36,570 nucleotides of DNA. It comes from JBBIMS01 sp964531645 (GTDB taxonomy: Bacteria; Acidobacteriota; Aminicenantia; JBFLYD01; JBBIMS01). The notes under the pieces are model-generated. The model was not told the DNA's origin. It saw only the letters and a program-made list of their open reading frames with translations, and ran no database searches. The position numbers and the translations under genes were made by a program. Position 1 is the first letter of the stretch, and every line of letters begins with the position of its first letter. Shown here in pieces: positions 24,451 through 32,579 of the stretch. Location of the stretch: the NCBI GenBank assembly GCA_964531645.1, contig CAZHEF010000027.1, forward strand, positions 1-36,570. Direction: 5' to 3'.

Positions 24451-24479
24451 TTGATGAAAGAGAAAAATATTGATAAAGT
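24451..24479 (+). promoter_or_regulatory. Candidate promoter of topA
   Basis: TTGATG at 24451-24456 and TAAAGT at 24474-24479 are spaced by 17 bp, giving a 5' leader of about 16 bases. No Shine-Dalgarno precedes the ATG at 24502. Bases 24303-24450 show nothing else recognisable. Confidence 0.4.
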
Positions 24480-24501
24480 AATACTCTTGATGGTTTAAAA
24501 A

Positions 24502-26589
24502 ATGGGAAAAAATTTAGTGATAGTTGAGTCACCTGCAAAATCCAGGACAATAACAAAATATCTTGGAAGGAATTTCATTGTCAAGGCTTCTATGGGGCAT
24601 GTGAAAGACCTTCCAAAATCAAAGCTCTCAATTGACATAGAAAATGATTTTAAACCTCACTACATAATCATTCCCAAGAGAAGAAAAATCATAAAAGAGT
24701 TGCAGGAGTTTGCGGAAAAGAGTGATAGGGTTCTTTTGTGTGCTGACCCTGATAGGGAAGGAGAGGCAATATGCTTTCATCTTTCTGAACTACTGAGGGA
24801 TAAAAATCCCAATATATATCGTGCTCTCTTTTATGAAATTACTGAAAGGGCTGTGAAGGAGGCTATTTCCAATCCTGGGAATATAGACATGGCGCTGGTG
24901 CAGGCTCAACAAGCAAGAAGGGTTCTCGATAGACTCGCTGGTTATCTCATTAGTCCATTCTTGTGGAGAAAGATTAAAAAAGGTTTGAGTGCTGGAAGGG
25001 TTCAATCTGTTGCCTTAAGGATAATATGTGAAAGGGAGAAAGAAATCGCAAGTTTTGTTCCTCAGGAATACTGGACAATTTCTGCTCTCCTCTCCTCTTC
25101 AAATCCACCACAATTTACTGCAAAACTTTCCAAAATAGATGGAAAGAAACCTGAGATTCATGATAAAACATCTGCAGATAAAATTGTGGAAGAGCTTAAA
25201 AATTTGCCATTTATTCTTGAAAAGAAAGAAAAGAAAGAAAAGAAAAAGATTCCTCCACCACCATTTATAACATCAACCCTCCAGCAGGAAGCCTTCAAAA
25301 GGTTAGGCTTTCCAGTGAAAAAAACCATGCTTATAGCCCAGAAACTCTACGAAGGTATCGAGACAAGCACAGAAGGTCCTGTGGGACTGATAACTTATAT
25401 GAGAACTGATTCCATAAGAATTTCTCCTGTTGCAACAAGAGAAGCAGTTCAATTCATAAAAGAAAAATTATCTGAGGAGTATGTTCCACCAACATCCAAC
25501 AGATGGAAGGTTGGTAAGAGCTCCCAGGATGCCCATGAGGCAATAAGACCAACTTCGGTCTACAGAACACCGGAATCCCTCCAACCTTACCTTTCAAGGG
25601 ATGAGTTGAAGCTTTACAAGCTTATCTGGGATAGATTTGTCTCCTCTCAGATGAGTCCTGCGCTGATAGATGAAACAATTTTTACAATAAGAGCAGGTAA
25701 ATACGAATTCAATGCCAGGGGACAGATTGTTAAATTTCCAGGATTTCTTAAAATCTATTCTCCAGAGGATGAGGAAGAGGAGAAGGATGTTCTTCCAGAA
25801 GCAGAAGAAGGGGAAAGGCTCAATGTTATTGAGATAATTCCAAAACAGAATTTCACCCAGCCTCTTCCAAGATACACTGAAGGAACTCTTGTAAAGGAGC
25901 TTGAACAGAGAGGAATTGGAAGACCAAGCACATATGCCACAATTCTTTCCACATTGCAGGAAAGAATCTATGTTGTGAAGGACAAAGGAAAATTTATACC
26001 AACAGATCTTGGGATGTTTGTGGTAGAAACCCTTACGAAATATTTTCCCGAAATCATGGATTACAATTTCACAGCAAAAATGGAGAAGGAACTTGACGAT
26101 ATAACTGAAGGAGAAAAGGATTGGGTCTCGGTTCCAAGAGATTTTTACTCTATTCTTGACAAAAATCTTAAGGAAGCCGAAAAAGAGATGGAAAGAGTAA
26201 AAGGAATTCCAACTAAAGAAGTTTGTCCAAAATGTGGAAGTCCCGTGGTTTTGAAAAAAGGAAAATTCGGTATGTTTTATGCTTGTTCATCCTATCCCAA
26301 CTGTGATTACACAACAAACCTTGAGAAGAAAGAAAATTTATTAAAGGAGAATTGTCCATTATGTGGCTCTCCCCTTGTAAAAAGAAGAGGGAAATATGGG
26401 ACATTCATTGCATGTTCCAATTATCCAAAATGCAATTTTATAAAGAAAAATGGAAAAAAGACCGAAATCCTTTGCCCCAATGGCTGCGGAGGTTTTGTTG
26501 TTGAAAGAATATCAAAGAAGGGAAAGAAATTCTACACCTGCAGTTCTTATCCAAAATGCAAATATCTAAGTTGGGTTAAGCCCTCGTGA
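24502..26589 (+). CDS. topA: DNA topoisomerase I (type IA)
   Basis: A 695-residue type IA topoisomerase that relaxes negative supercoils by single-strand passage. The N-terminal TOPRIM domain (VIVESPAKSRTI, DPDREGEAI) and the core are complete; the catalytic tyrosine is Y299 in ITYMRTDSIRIS. RRVLDRLAGYLISP and QDAHEAIRPT are further family motifs. Three C-terminal Cys4 zinc ribbons follow, starting near residues 574, 617 and 657: the first two are of the CPxCGSPxV...ACSxYPxC form, the third is CPNGCGG...CSSYPKC. The length and ribbon number fit ordinary bacterial TopA. It is probably transcribed alone; the histidine operon begins 320 bases downstream with its own promoter. Confidence 0.97.
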   Translation: MGKNLVIVESPAKSRTITKYLGRNFIVKASMGHVKDLPKSKLSIDIENDFKPHYIIIPKRRKIIKELQEFAEKSDRVLLCADPDREGEAICFHLSELLRDKNPNIYRALFYEITERAVKEAISNPGNIDMALVQAQQARRVLDRLAGYLISPFLWRKIKKGLSAGRVQSVALRIICEREKEIASFVPQEYWTISALLSSSNPPQFTAKLSKIDGKKPEIHDKTSADKIVEELKNLPFILEKKEKKEKKKIPPPPFITSTLQQEAFKRLGFPVKKTMLIAQKLYEGIETSTEGPVGLITYMRTDSIRISPVATREAVQFIKEKLSEEYVPPTSNRWKVGKSSQDAHEAIRPTSVYRTPESLQPYLSRDELKLYKLIWDRFVSSQMSPALIDETIFTIRAGKYEFNARGQIVKFPGFLKIYSPEDEEEEKDVLPEAEEGERLNVIEIIPKQNFTQPLPRYTEGTLVKELEQRGIGRPSTYATILSTLQERIYVVKDKGKFIPTDLGMFVVETLTKYFPEIMDYNFTAKMEKELDDITEGEKDWVSVPRDFYSILDKNLKEAEKEMERVKGIPTKEVCPKCGSPVVLKKGKFGMFYACSSYPNCDYTTNLEKKENLLKENCPLCGSPLVKRRGKYGTFIACSNYPKCNFIKKNGKKTEILCPNGCGGFVVERISKKGKKFYTCSSYPKCKYLSWVKPS

Positions 26590-26719
26590 AAGCCGATAGC
26601 AAAAAAGCCAACACCTTACAGTAAAGAAAAGCGAAAAGGAGGAAGGTCAAAAATTCAGGGAGGACTAAATTGAGATTGCAAATTTACAAAGATCCGACAT
26701 AGCCTGATTCACAAAATTT

Positions 26720-26748
26720 TTGACTTTTTAAATTTTTATTATTATAAT
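26720..26748 (+). promoter_or_regulatory. Promoter of the histidine operon
   Basis: TTGACT at 26720-26725 and a perfect TATAAT at 26743-26748 are spaced by exactly 17 bp, the best promoter in the window. The first purine downstream is A26757, which is also the A of the leader ORF's ATG; bases 26749-26756 are all pyrimidines. The preceding stretch 26590-26719 shows no gene. Confidence 0.8.
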
Positions 26749-26756
26749 TTTTTTCT

Positions 26757-26840
26757 ATGTTTGATTTTTATTATCCTCTTCACTCTTTAAAGAAAGCCCT
26801 CTTCACATCTAATCTTTTTTCCCACCATCATGGGGCCTGA
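26757..26840 (+). CDS. Putative histidine leader peptide (27 codons, His-His-His near the end)
   Basis: A short ORF beginning at the predicted transcription start. It encodes 27 residues: MFDFYYPLHSLKKALF and then TSNLFSHHHGA before TGA (26838-26840). Four of 27 residues are His, three of them consecutive (CAC CAT CAT, 26823-26831), and these lie three codons before the stop. A GC-rich hairpin (26831-26851) begins at the last His codon and its loop contains the stop codon. This layout matches the leader peptides of classical histidine operons (for example HisL), where low charged tRNA-His stalls the ribosome. It precedes hisZ by 72 bases. The ORF has no Shine-Dalgarno, consistent with leaderless initiation. 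Sensing is inferred; the reading frame and His run are directly seen. Confidence 0.65.
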   Translation: MFDFYYPLHSLKKALFTSNLFSHHHGA

Positions 26841-26851
26841 TTGAGGCCCCA
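26831..26851 (+). promoter_or_regulatory. Hairpin in the histidine operon leader
   Basis: A perfect 7-bp stem TGGGGCC/GGCCCCA with a 7-base loop that includes the leader-peptide stop. It is far more GC-rich than its surroundings. The sequence after it (AATCTATCTATAG...) has no T-run, so it is not a typical intrinsic terminator by itself. It could act as a pause, an mRNA-folding switch or a Rho-linked element. A ribosome paused at the three His codons would cover the left arm and keep it unpaired. Confidence 0.6.
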
Positions 26852-26912
26852 ATCTATCTATAGTTCTATCTCTTAGTATTTCTTTCTTCAAATCTGGTAA
26901 AAGGAGAAAAAT

Positions 26913-27878
26913 ATGAGTTTTAACAATAAACTTACAGTTCCAGAGGGATTCAGAGACATATTCTTCGAATCAGCAATAAAAAGAAAAAAGATAAAAGATA
27001 AAATTGAAAACTTCTTCCTGAAAAAAGGTTTTCAACCTGTTATTCCTCCAACTGTTGAATTCTCTTCAGTTTTTCTTAAAGGAATAGGAGAGAATGGATT
27101 TTACAAATTGATCCAGTTTTTTGATGAAAAGGGAGAACTTCTTTCTCTCGGAGCTGACCTTACCTGCTCAGTTGCAAGAATGGTCTGCACCACCCTTTCC
27201 AACTTTAAGACGCCTCTGAAAGTTTATTACATTTCTAACATTTTCAGAAAGGTTAAATCTAACTATGGAAAATTAGTTGAAACAAATCAAGCGGGCGTGG
27301 AAATCATTGGAGATTCTTCCTTTGAAGCTGACAAAGAAATATTAAAAATTGCAATTTCGATAATGAAAAAATTATTGGGCGAAGAATTCCAGATTGTCCT
27401 CAGCCATGCTTCATTTCTTGATGGATTGTTCTATGAAATCTCTCTGACTCCAGAAAAAAGAGGTTCACTCATTAAAATCATTCAGAACAGGAATAAATTA
27501 GAATGGCTTGAGTTCCTAAAGGAACAAATCCCTTCCCTCAAAAATAATCTTGAAGACCTCTTAGACTTGATTGGAAATGAAAATGTTCTTTTAAAAGCAG
27601 AAAAAATAGGTAAAAATGAAAAATCTCTCCAGGCTATTTCAGATCTGAGAAAAATTTATCACTCCATAGGTTTAAAGAAAAAATATTTAATATTAGACCT
27701 TGCAAAAGTAAAAGGATTTGATTACTACACAGGGATAATATTTTCAATCATTTCTCACAAATGCGGATTCTCTGTGGGAAGTGGTGGAAGATACAATGAA
27801 CTCTTAAAAAAATTCGGGAGGGATTTACCTGCAATAGGATTTTCCCTTAATCTTGACCTGCTTGAGGAGGTTATATGA
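26913..27878 (+). CDS. hisZ: ATP phosphoribosyltransferase regulatory subunit (HisZ)
   Basis: A 321-residue HisRS-like protein that lacks aminoacylation activity and forms the histidine-sensing subunit of short-form ATP phosphoribosyltransferase together with HisG. Visible features: the class II-like N-terminus PEGFRDIFFESAIKR, the motif YYISNIFRKV (motif 2 region), LVETNQAGVEIIG, and the C-terminal AKVKGFDYYTGIIFS with GSGGRYNEL. HisZ is normally somewhat longer (about 380-400), the missing part being the C-terminal end. It starts with AAGGAGA at 26901-26907 and ends with an ATGA overlap into hisG, consistent with equal expression of the two subunits. It is the first structural gene of the operon. 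Confidence 0.9.
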   Translation: MSFNNKLTVPEGFRDIFFESAIKRKKIKDKIENFFLKKGFQPVIPPTVEFSSVFLKGIGENGFYKLIQFFDEKGELLSLGADLTCSVARMVCTTLSNFKTPLKVYYISNIFRKVKSNYGKLVETNQAGVEIIGDSSFEADKEILKIAISIMKKLLGEEFQIVLSHASFLDGLFYEISLTPEKRGSLIKIIQNRNKLEWLEFLKEQIPSLKNNLEDLLDLIGNENVLLKAEKIGKNEKSLQAISDLRKIYHSIGLKKKYLILDLAKVKGFDYYTGIIFSIISHKCGFSVGSGGRYNELLKKFGRDLPAIGFSLNLDLLEEVI

Positions 27879-28543
27879 TTACAATTGCCATTTCAAGAGG
27901 AAGATTAATGGAGGAAACTTTGAATCTTTTTAGAGAGGCAGGGTTTGAAATCCCTGGTTCTTTTAATCGAAATTTAATGTATCCAGTACCGAGATATTCA
28001 ATGAGACTTCTATTTACAAAAGATTTTGATACATCTCTTTATGTTGAAAACGGAATTGCAGATATCGGGATATGCGGAAAGGATGTCCTTTTGGAAATGA
28101 AAGAAGTTGACATTTACGAGATAGAGAACTTGAAATTTGGCAGATGCTATCTTGTTCTTGCAGGTTCAAAAAATCTTGAGGATTTAGAAAATATATCTCC
28201 ATTAAAAATTGCCACAAAATATTTTAATGTTGCATCTGAATTTCTAAAGTCAATACAAAAACCTTTCAAGATAATAAGACTCAATGGTTCTGTGGAACTT
28301 GCCTGTGTCTCAGGTCTCTCGGACCTCATTATTGACATTGTAAACACAGGGCAAACACTTAAAGAGAATGGATTGAAAATTTTAAAAGTTATTCACGAGT
28401 CAACAGCTCGTCTAATTGCTAACAAGGTTAGATATATACAGAAATACGAAGAAATTGAAAAAATAAGAAGGAGGCTGAAGAATGCTATCGATAAAAGAAT
28501 GTCCTTTCAAATACCAAAATATGAAAGAGGAAAAAAGAGTTAG
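27875..28543 (+). CDS. hisG: ATP phosphoribosyltransferase, short catalytic subunit
   Basis: Catalyses the first step of histidine synthesis, joining PRPP to ATP to give PR-ATP. At 222 residues it is the short form, which lacks the C-terminal histidine-binding domain and depends on HisZ, encoded directly upstream with a 4-base overlap. Conserved elements are ISRGRLMEETLNLF at the N-terminus, the VENGIADIGICGKDVL segment, and the PRPP-binding stretch SGLSDLIIDIVNTGQTLKENGL. Its last 62 bases overlap the start of hisD in another frame. Feedback inhibition would act through the HisZ-HisG complex; this is family knowledge. Confidence 0.95.
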   Translation: MITIAISRGRLMEETLNLFREAGFEIPGSFNRNLMYPVPRYSMRLLFTKDFDTSLYVENGIADIGICGKDVLLEMKEVDIYEIENLKFGRCYLVLAGSKNLEDLENISPLKIATKYFNVASEFLKSIQKPFKIIRLNGSVELACVSGLSDLIIDIVNTGQTLKENGLKILKVIHESTARLIANKVRYIQKYEEIEKIRRRLKNAIDKRMSFQIPKYERGKKS

Positions 28544-29738
28544 AAATATTGTGGAAAAAATAATCTCCGATGTCTCGAAAAAAGGTGATGAAGCGATAGT
28601 TTACTGGACGAGGAAATTCGATTGCCCTGAATTTGGAAGGGAAGATATAAAATTAGAAAATTTCAAGTGCAATATTGAACCTGAAATAAAAATTTTAATA
28701 GAAAAGTCGAAGAAAAGAATCGAAGGTTTTGCAAAAGCTCAGCTTAAAGGCATAAAGGAAAAAATTGTATTTAATAAATGCTCACAGATTCTTAAACCTG
28801 TTCAAAAAGTAGGCATATATGTTCCTTCTGGAAGAGCTCCCCTATTCTCTTCACTTTTGATGAGCGCAATTCCTGCAAAGGTTGCAGGAGTTGAAGAAAT
28901 ATTTATCGCCACACCTCCAGATAGAGAAAAGAAAATATCTCCTTATATTCTTTTTTGCGCAAAGCTTTTAGAAGCAAAAGAGATATTCAGAGTGGGAGGA
29001 GCTCAAGCCATAGCAGGTATGGCATTGGGGACGGAAACAATTCCAAAAGTCGATATTATAGCTGGAGCCGGGAACAAATATGTCCAGACCGCAAAAAAAT
29101 TGCTATTTGGTATTGCTGGAATTGATACATTTGCGGGACCTTCTGAAATTGTAATAATTGCTGATGATGGAGCGAATCCAGAATTTGTAGCATGGGACTT
29201 GATTTCTCAGGCAGAGCATGGAGAAGATAGTATGGCAATCCTCATTACTCCATCCATTAAACTGGCTGAAAATGTAAAAAGTTTTATAAAAAAAATTATC
29301 AGAAAAATTCCTCAAAGAAAAATAATCGAAAATGCGATTAAAAAAAATGGAGGAATAATTATAGTCAAAGGTATTGAGGAAGCTTTTTGTTTAGCCAATG
29401 AGATTGCTCCCGAACATCTCTCTCTCCAGATTAAAGACCCTGAAAAGTGGATGATTAAAATTAGAAATGCAGGAGCGGTTTTCATCGGAGATTACTCTCC
29501 AGTAGTAATGGGCGACTACTGGGCAGGACCATCTCATATCCTGCCAACTAACGGGACCTCCCGTTTTCTTTCCCATCTTGGTGTAAGAACATTTTTAAAA
29601 GAAATTTCAATAATATCTTTTGACAAGAAGGAATTTTTAAAAGCAAAGAATAATGTCATTTCTCTTGCTGAAAAAGAAGGTCTTTTTGCCCATGCTCAAT
29701 CGATAAAAATGAGGGGAAGATATGGAAAAAATGAATAG
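28482..29738 (+). CDS. hisD: Histidinol dehydrogenase
   Basis: Oxidises L-histidinol to L-histidine in two NAD-dependent steps using a zinc ion. The protein is 418 residues, typical for HisD. Family signatures include VGIYVPSGRAPLFSS, GGAQAIAGMALGTETIP, the GPSEIVIIAD motif, QAEHGEDSMA and NEIAPEHLSLQ (zinc-binding residues lie here). The start at 28482 is 62 bases inside the end of hisG, but AAGGAGG at 28468-28474 supports it; a later in-frame ATG at 28521 would also keep all core motifs, and its upstream region is a poorer Shine-Dalgarno. It ends with a 17-base overlap into hisC. Confidence 0.95.
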   Translation: MLSIKECPFKYQNMKEEKRVRNIVEKIISDVSKKGDEAIVYWTRKFDCPEFGREDIKLENFKCNIEPEIKILIEKSKKRIEGFAKAQLKGIKEKIVFNKCSQILKPVQKVGIYVPSGRAPLFSSLLMSAIPAKVAGVEEIFIATPPDREKKISPYILFCAKLLEAKEIFRVGGAQAIAGMALGTETIPKVDIIAGAGNKYVQTAKKLLFGIAGIDTFAGPSEIVIIADDGANPEFVAWDLISQAEHGEDSMAILITPSIKLAENVKSFIKKIIRKIPQRKIIENAIKKNGGIIIVKGIEEAFCLANEIAPEHLSLQIKDPEKWMIKIRNAGAVFIGDYSPVVMGDYWAGPSHILPTNGTSRFLSHLGVRTFLKEISIISFDKKEFLKAKNNVISLAEKEGLFAHAQSIKMRGRYGKNE

Positions 29739-30747
29739 AAAAAATTTTATAAGACTCGACAAAAACGAGTCACCTTTTGATCCTCCAGAGTCTTTTAAAG
29801 AGGAGATATTAAAGAGATTTTTAAAAATTGAATGGTCAAGGTATCCAGATGAGGAAAAGGAAGTTAAAAGGTCCATCTCAGATTATGCAGAGTTTGAACC
29901 TGATGGAATTGCAATTGGAAATGGCTCCAATGAGCTTATCCAGTCAATATTTCTAAAATTTCTTGAAAAAGGGAAAAAAGTTCTAATTCCCGAACCCTGT
30001 TTCTCAATTTATCCATGGATGGCTCAGCTCCTGAATACAAAAATTGTTAAAACTCCCCTTGATTCAGAATTTAGATATGACGAGAAAGACCTTGTCAAAA
30101 AAATAATACATCATTCCCCTTTTTTGATAGTTCTTGTCTCTCCTCACAATCCCTGTGGCTCAGAAATCATGGAGGAAATTGTATTGAAAATTCTTGAAAT
30201 TACAAACTCTTATATTTTGATTGACGAGGCTTACTATGAATTTTCCGGAAGAAGTTTTAAGGAGCATATCACAGATCACAAAAATCTCATGGTTCTAAGA
30301 ACATTTTCAAAAGCTTTTTCCATAGCTGGTCTGAGAGTTGGCTATCTTCTCGGAAACCCTGAAATAATAAAAACGATTGAGGATTCAAAGCCACCTTTCA
30401 GTGTGAACTCCTTTGCAATTTCTGCATTGAAATTTTTATTGAAGAAAAGAGACTATGTGAAATCAGTAGTTGAAAGAATAAAAGAAGAGAGGGAAAAGCT
30501 CTATAAAGATTTAAGAGAAATGGATCATATTAAACCCTTCCCTTCATCAGGAAATTTCATATTATTCGAATTAAATAAAATTAATTCTACTATTGTCTAC
30601 AAAAGCATGATTAAAAGAAAGGTTCTCTTGAGAAGATTCAACTCCCCAAGACTGAGAAAATGCTTGAGGGTGACAGTAGGAAAAGAAAAGGAAAATAGAA
30701 AGTTTATAAAAGAGTTGAAGGAGGTTTTGAATGAACTCAAAATATGA
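29722..30747 (+). CDS. hisC: Histidinol-phosphate aminotransferase
   Basis: A PLP-dependent fold-type I aminotransferase that converts imidazole-acetol phosphate to histidinol phosphate with glutamate. It is 341 residues. Seen: N-terminal RLDKNESPFDPPESF, the IAIGNGSNELIQSIF block, VLVSPHNPCGSEI, the YILIDEAYYEFSG segment with the cofactor-contact Asp and Tyr, and the Schiff-base lysine K197 in RTFSKAFSIAGLRVGY. GAGGGG upstream of the ATG provides the ribosome site within the end of hisD. A 17-base overlap follows into hisB. Confidence 0.95.
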   Translation: MEKMNRKNFIRLDKNESPFDPPESFKEEILKRFLKIEWSRYPDEEKEVKRSISDYAEFEPDGIAIGNGSNELIQSIFLKFLEKGKKVLIPEPCFSIYPWMAQLLNTKIVKTPLDSEFRYDEKDLVKKIIHHSPFLIVLVSPHNPCGSEIMEEIVLKILEITNSYILIDEAYYEFSGRSFKEHITDHKNLMVLRTFSKAFSIAGLRVGYLLGNPEIIKTIEDSKPPFSVNSFAISALKFLLKKRDYVKSVVERIKEEREKLYKDLREMDHIKPFPSSGNFILFELNKINSTIVYKSMIKRKVLLRRFNSPRLRKCLRVTVGKEKENRKFIKELKEVLNELKI

Positions 30748-31300
30748 AAGGAGAGCAAATTATTATTACAAAACAAAGGAGACAGAAGTAACTGTGGAGA
30801 TTAACCTTGACGGAAGTGGAAAAACTCAAGTCGAAACTGGAATAAATTTCTTTAATCATCTCCTTGAAAATATGGCAATATTTGCTCTTTTTGATCTGAA
30901 ATTAAATTCAACTGACAAGAAGGAGATAGATTCTCATCATCTAATAGAAGATACTGGAATAGCCATGGGAGAAGCAATGAAACTTGCAATAGGTGATAGA
31001 AAAAGCATAGAAAGACTTGGCTTTTGCTATATCCCTCTTGATGAAACTCTCGTGCGAATCTCAGTAGATATATCTGGGAGGGCTTTCCTTTCCTTTGAGT
31101 CCCCTCTCGAGATAAAATTCGAAACAATAGATTTTTTAAGAGCTTTAACAACTCATTCATTTATAACAGTTCATGTTGATATTATCAGGGGAAAAAATGA
31201 GCATCATATAAATGAGGCTATTTTTAAAGGAATTGGATACTCCTTGAGAATGGCTCTTTCTATAAACAAAAAAATTAAAGGAGTTCTATCGTCAAAATGA
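30731..31300 (+). CDS. hisB: Imidazoleglycerol-phosphate dehydratase (monofunctional HisB)
   Basis: Dehydrates imidazoleglycerol phosphate, using two manganese ions, in the histidine pathway. It has 189 residues and only the dehydratase domain; the N-terminal histidinol-phosphate phosphatase domain of enterobacterial HisB is absent. The duplicated metal-binding motifs are clear: NFFNHLL and SHHLIEDTGIAMG in the first half, and TTHSFITVHVDI with GKNEHHINEAIFKGIG in the second. AAGGAGG within the end of hisC precedes the ATG. It overlaps hisH by 4 bases. The enzyme normally assembles as a 24-mer in the cytoplasm. Confidence 0.95.
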   Translation: MNSKYERRANYYYKTKETEVTVEINLDGSGKTQVETGINFFNHLLENMAIFALFDLKLNSTDKKEIDSHHLIEDTGIAMGEAMKLAIGDRKSIERLGFCYIPLDETLVRISVDISGRAFLSFESPLEIKFETIDFLRALTTHSFITVHVDIIRGKNEHHINEAIFKGIGYSLRMALSINKKIKGVLSSK

Positions 31301-31899
31301 TAGTTGTTGTTGATTATGGTATTGGAAATATTTTCAGTATAATGAATGCCTTAAGAATAATCGGAGCAGCCGCTGTCCTGAGTTCAGATGAAACGGTAAT
31401 CGAAAAGGCAGATAAAATAATCCTTCCAGGAGTTGGCTTTTTCAAAGAGGCAATAAAAAACATTGAAGAATCTGGTTTGAAAGCTGTTCTAATTGAAAAA
31501 TCCAGAAAGAAAACCCCTGTGCTTGGAATCTGTCTTGGGATGCAGATACTCTTTGAAGAGAGCGAGGAAAGTCCCGGAATAAAAGGTCTCTGTCTACTAA
31601 AGGGAAAAATTAAAAAACTTCCATCAAGTGTTAGAATACCTCACATGGGATGGAATATTGTCTCTCTGAAAGAACCATCCTCTTTCGAAGATAAAAATCA
31701 TTTTTATTTTGCTCACTCCTATTACTGTTTACCGAAGAAAGAGGAAATAATTTTGGGAGAAACATTTTACGGAATCTCTTTTCCATCAATTGTGAGGGAT
31801 GAAAATACATGGGGTGTCCAGTTTCACCCTGAAAAAAGTGGAAAAAATGGTATTGAATTTTTAAGGAGGTGGCTGAATGTTGATAATACCAGCGATTGA
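31297..31899 (+). CDS. hisH: Imidazole glycerol phosphate synthase glutaminase subunit
   Basis: A class I glutamine amidotransferase that supplies ammonia to HisF. Length 200 residues, as usual. The catalytic triad is visible: nucleophile C79 in GICLGMQILFE, H177 and E179 in VQFHPEKS. The oxyanion strand GVGFFKEA and the PHMGWN segment typical for HisH are also present. It starts with an ATGA overlap with hisB and its end overlaps hisA by 23 bases. The partner hisF lies one gene downstream, so both subunits are made from the same message. Confidence 0.95.
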   Translation: MIVVVDYGIGNIFSIMNALRIIGAAAVLSSDETVIEKADKIILPGVGFFKEAIKNIEESGLKAVLIEKSRKKTPVLGICLGMQILFEESEESPGIKGLCLLKGKIKKLPSSVRIPHMGWNIVSLKEPSSFEDKNHFYFAHSYYCLPKKEEIILGETFYGISFPSIVRDENTWGVQFHPEKSGKNGIEFLRRWLNVDNTSD

Positions 31900-32575
31900 T
31901 ATAAAGGATGGAAAATGCTTAAGGCTTTTAAGGGGAGATTTAACGAAGAAAATTTTATATTCCTTTGATCCCTTAGAACTTGCTCTTAAATTTGAAAAAA
32001 ATGGTGCTGAATGGATTCACATAGTAGACATTGATGGTGCTCTAAAAGGAGAATTTTCCAGCTGGAAAATCATTAAGGAAATTAAAAAGAATGTGAAATC
32101 AAAAATTCAAATAGGAGGAGGAGTAAATTCAATTCTCATTGTAGAAAGACTTATAAAAATCGGGGTGGAAAGGATTGTTCTGAGCAGTGTTGTCTTTAAG
32201 AAAAAAAAATTGTTGGAAGAATTGTTAAAAATTTTCAGAAAAAAGATCATTGTTTCTTTAGATGTTATGCAAGAGAAAGCAAGAATCAGAGGGTGGAAAG
32301 AAGAGAGCCTGGATATGGAGTCTGCTCTTTCATATCTTTCTAAACTTGGAATCTCGGAGCTTATATTCACAGATATTGAAAGAGACGGAACAATGGAAGG
32401 TGTAAGAGTAGAAAAAATCAAAGAAATAATTTCAAAGGGATTTGAGATTTATTATGCAGGAGGAGTGAGGGATGAAAGGGACATCGAAATTTTAAAATCC
32501 CAAAAAGGTTTAAAGGGAGTGATAGTTGGAAGGGCTATACTTGAAGGGAAAATCGAAATGAAATTCAGGAGGTGA
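31877..32575 (+). CDS. hisA: ProFAR isomerase (HisA)
   Basis: Catalyses the Amadori rearrangement of ProFAR to PRFAR, step four of histidine synthesis. A 232-residue TIM barrel with the duplicated half-barrel pattern. The general acid/base residues are D8 in IPAIDIKDGK and D129 in IIVSLDVM. Phosphate-binding loops are GGGVN, in the first half, and YAGGVRDERD with VIVGRAIL in the second. AGGAGG sits before the ATG within the end of hisH. It is separated by four bases from hisF, which shares its fold. The specific trpF-like dual activity of actinobacterial PriA is not expected, since Bacteria with a full his operon of this form use monofunctional HisA; this was not tested. Confidence 0.93.
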   Translation: MLIIPAIDIKDGKCLRLLRGDLTKKILYSFDPLELALKFEKNGAEWIHIVDIDGALKGEFSSWKIIKEIKKNVKSKIQIGGGVNSILIVERLIKIGVERIVLSSVVFKKKKLLEELLKIFRKKIIVSLDVMQEKARIRGWKEESLDMESALSYLSKLGISELIFTDIERDGTMEGVRVEKIKEIISKGFEIYYAGGVRDERDIEILKSQKGLKGVIVGRAILEGKIEMKFRR

Positions 32576-32579
32576 TAGT

